From NCBI GenBank assembly GCA_037783545.1, contig JBBELK010000308.1, positions 620,001 through 684,000 on the forward strand: a stretch of 64,000 nucleotides of DNA, read 5' to 3'. This DNA comes from Henricia sp. BOLD:AAB3569. Its lineage: Eukaryota > Echinodermata > Asteroidea > Spinulosida > Echinasteridae. Position numbers and translations under genes: made by a program. A model generated the notes under the pieces. It worked only from the letters and a program-made list of their open reading frames with translations. It was not told the origin of the DNA and ran no database searches. Positions 63,910-64,000 of the stretch are shown here, piece by piece (position 1 is the first letter of the stretch; each line of letters begins with the position of its first letter).

Positions 63910-64000
63910 TTTCATATCCAAATCTGGTACTATTAATTTTATGGCACCCTTATGCCATCTACTATGTGGTTTTAGCTTTAACTTTACTTTATATTATCAA

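Overview
The window is animal nuclear DNA: split genes with GT-AG introns, tRNA-derived SINEs, many short inverted-repeat DNA elements and large intergenic spaces. The repeat landscape, frequent TACATGTA palindromes and gene content suggest a marine invertebrate deuterostome, most likely an echinoderm. I cannot prove the species from sequence alone.

Three protein-coding genes can be read exon by exon. (1) On the minus strand, about 6.9 kb down to 1.9 kb, lie the first six coding exons of TTC17, a secreted/ER-targeted tetratricopeptide-repeat protein linked to actin and cilia. The rest runs off the left edge. (2) On the plus strand, 8.8-14.0 kb, is a complete seven-exon tetraspanin (304 aa, here Tspan-A). 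It is head-to-head with TTC17, with about 1.9 kb between start codons. (3) On the plus strand, 44.4-53.5 kb, is a second complete seven-exon tetraspanin (257 aa, Tspan-B). It has the same intron positions and all introns in phase 0, so the two are a separated tandem pair. Between Tspan-A and Tspan-B there are about 30 kb with no host gene I can support.

Most of the remaining sequence is mobile or repeated. At least ten families of short inverted-repeat elements recur in the window. They include TTAA-bordered foldbacks, a 435-bp foldback, a pogo-type element with a decayed transposase, and a 215-bp Tc1 element with Sleeping-Beauty-type ends. There are several tRNA-derived SINEs and five tandem arrays with periods of 17, 21, 23/28, 110 and 134 bp. 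The 28/23-bp ACTTG-rich arrays at 1, 35.5 and 49.9 kb are one family. Several arrays begin within tens of bases of a splice donor, and several elements are nested so that the target-site duplication can be read directly.

I did not find a new enzymatic or immune system. The most unusual material is structural: the ACTTG array family with a higher-order pattern, arrays seeded by SINE tails, a foldback carrying three copies of a 16-bp palindrome, a 575-bp two-level palindrome, and a dimeric tRNA-SINE inside a pogo-type element.
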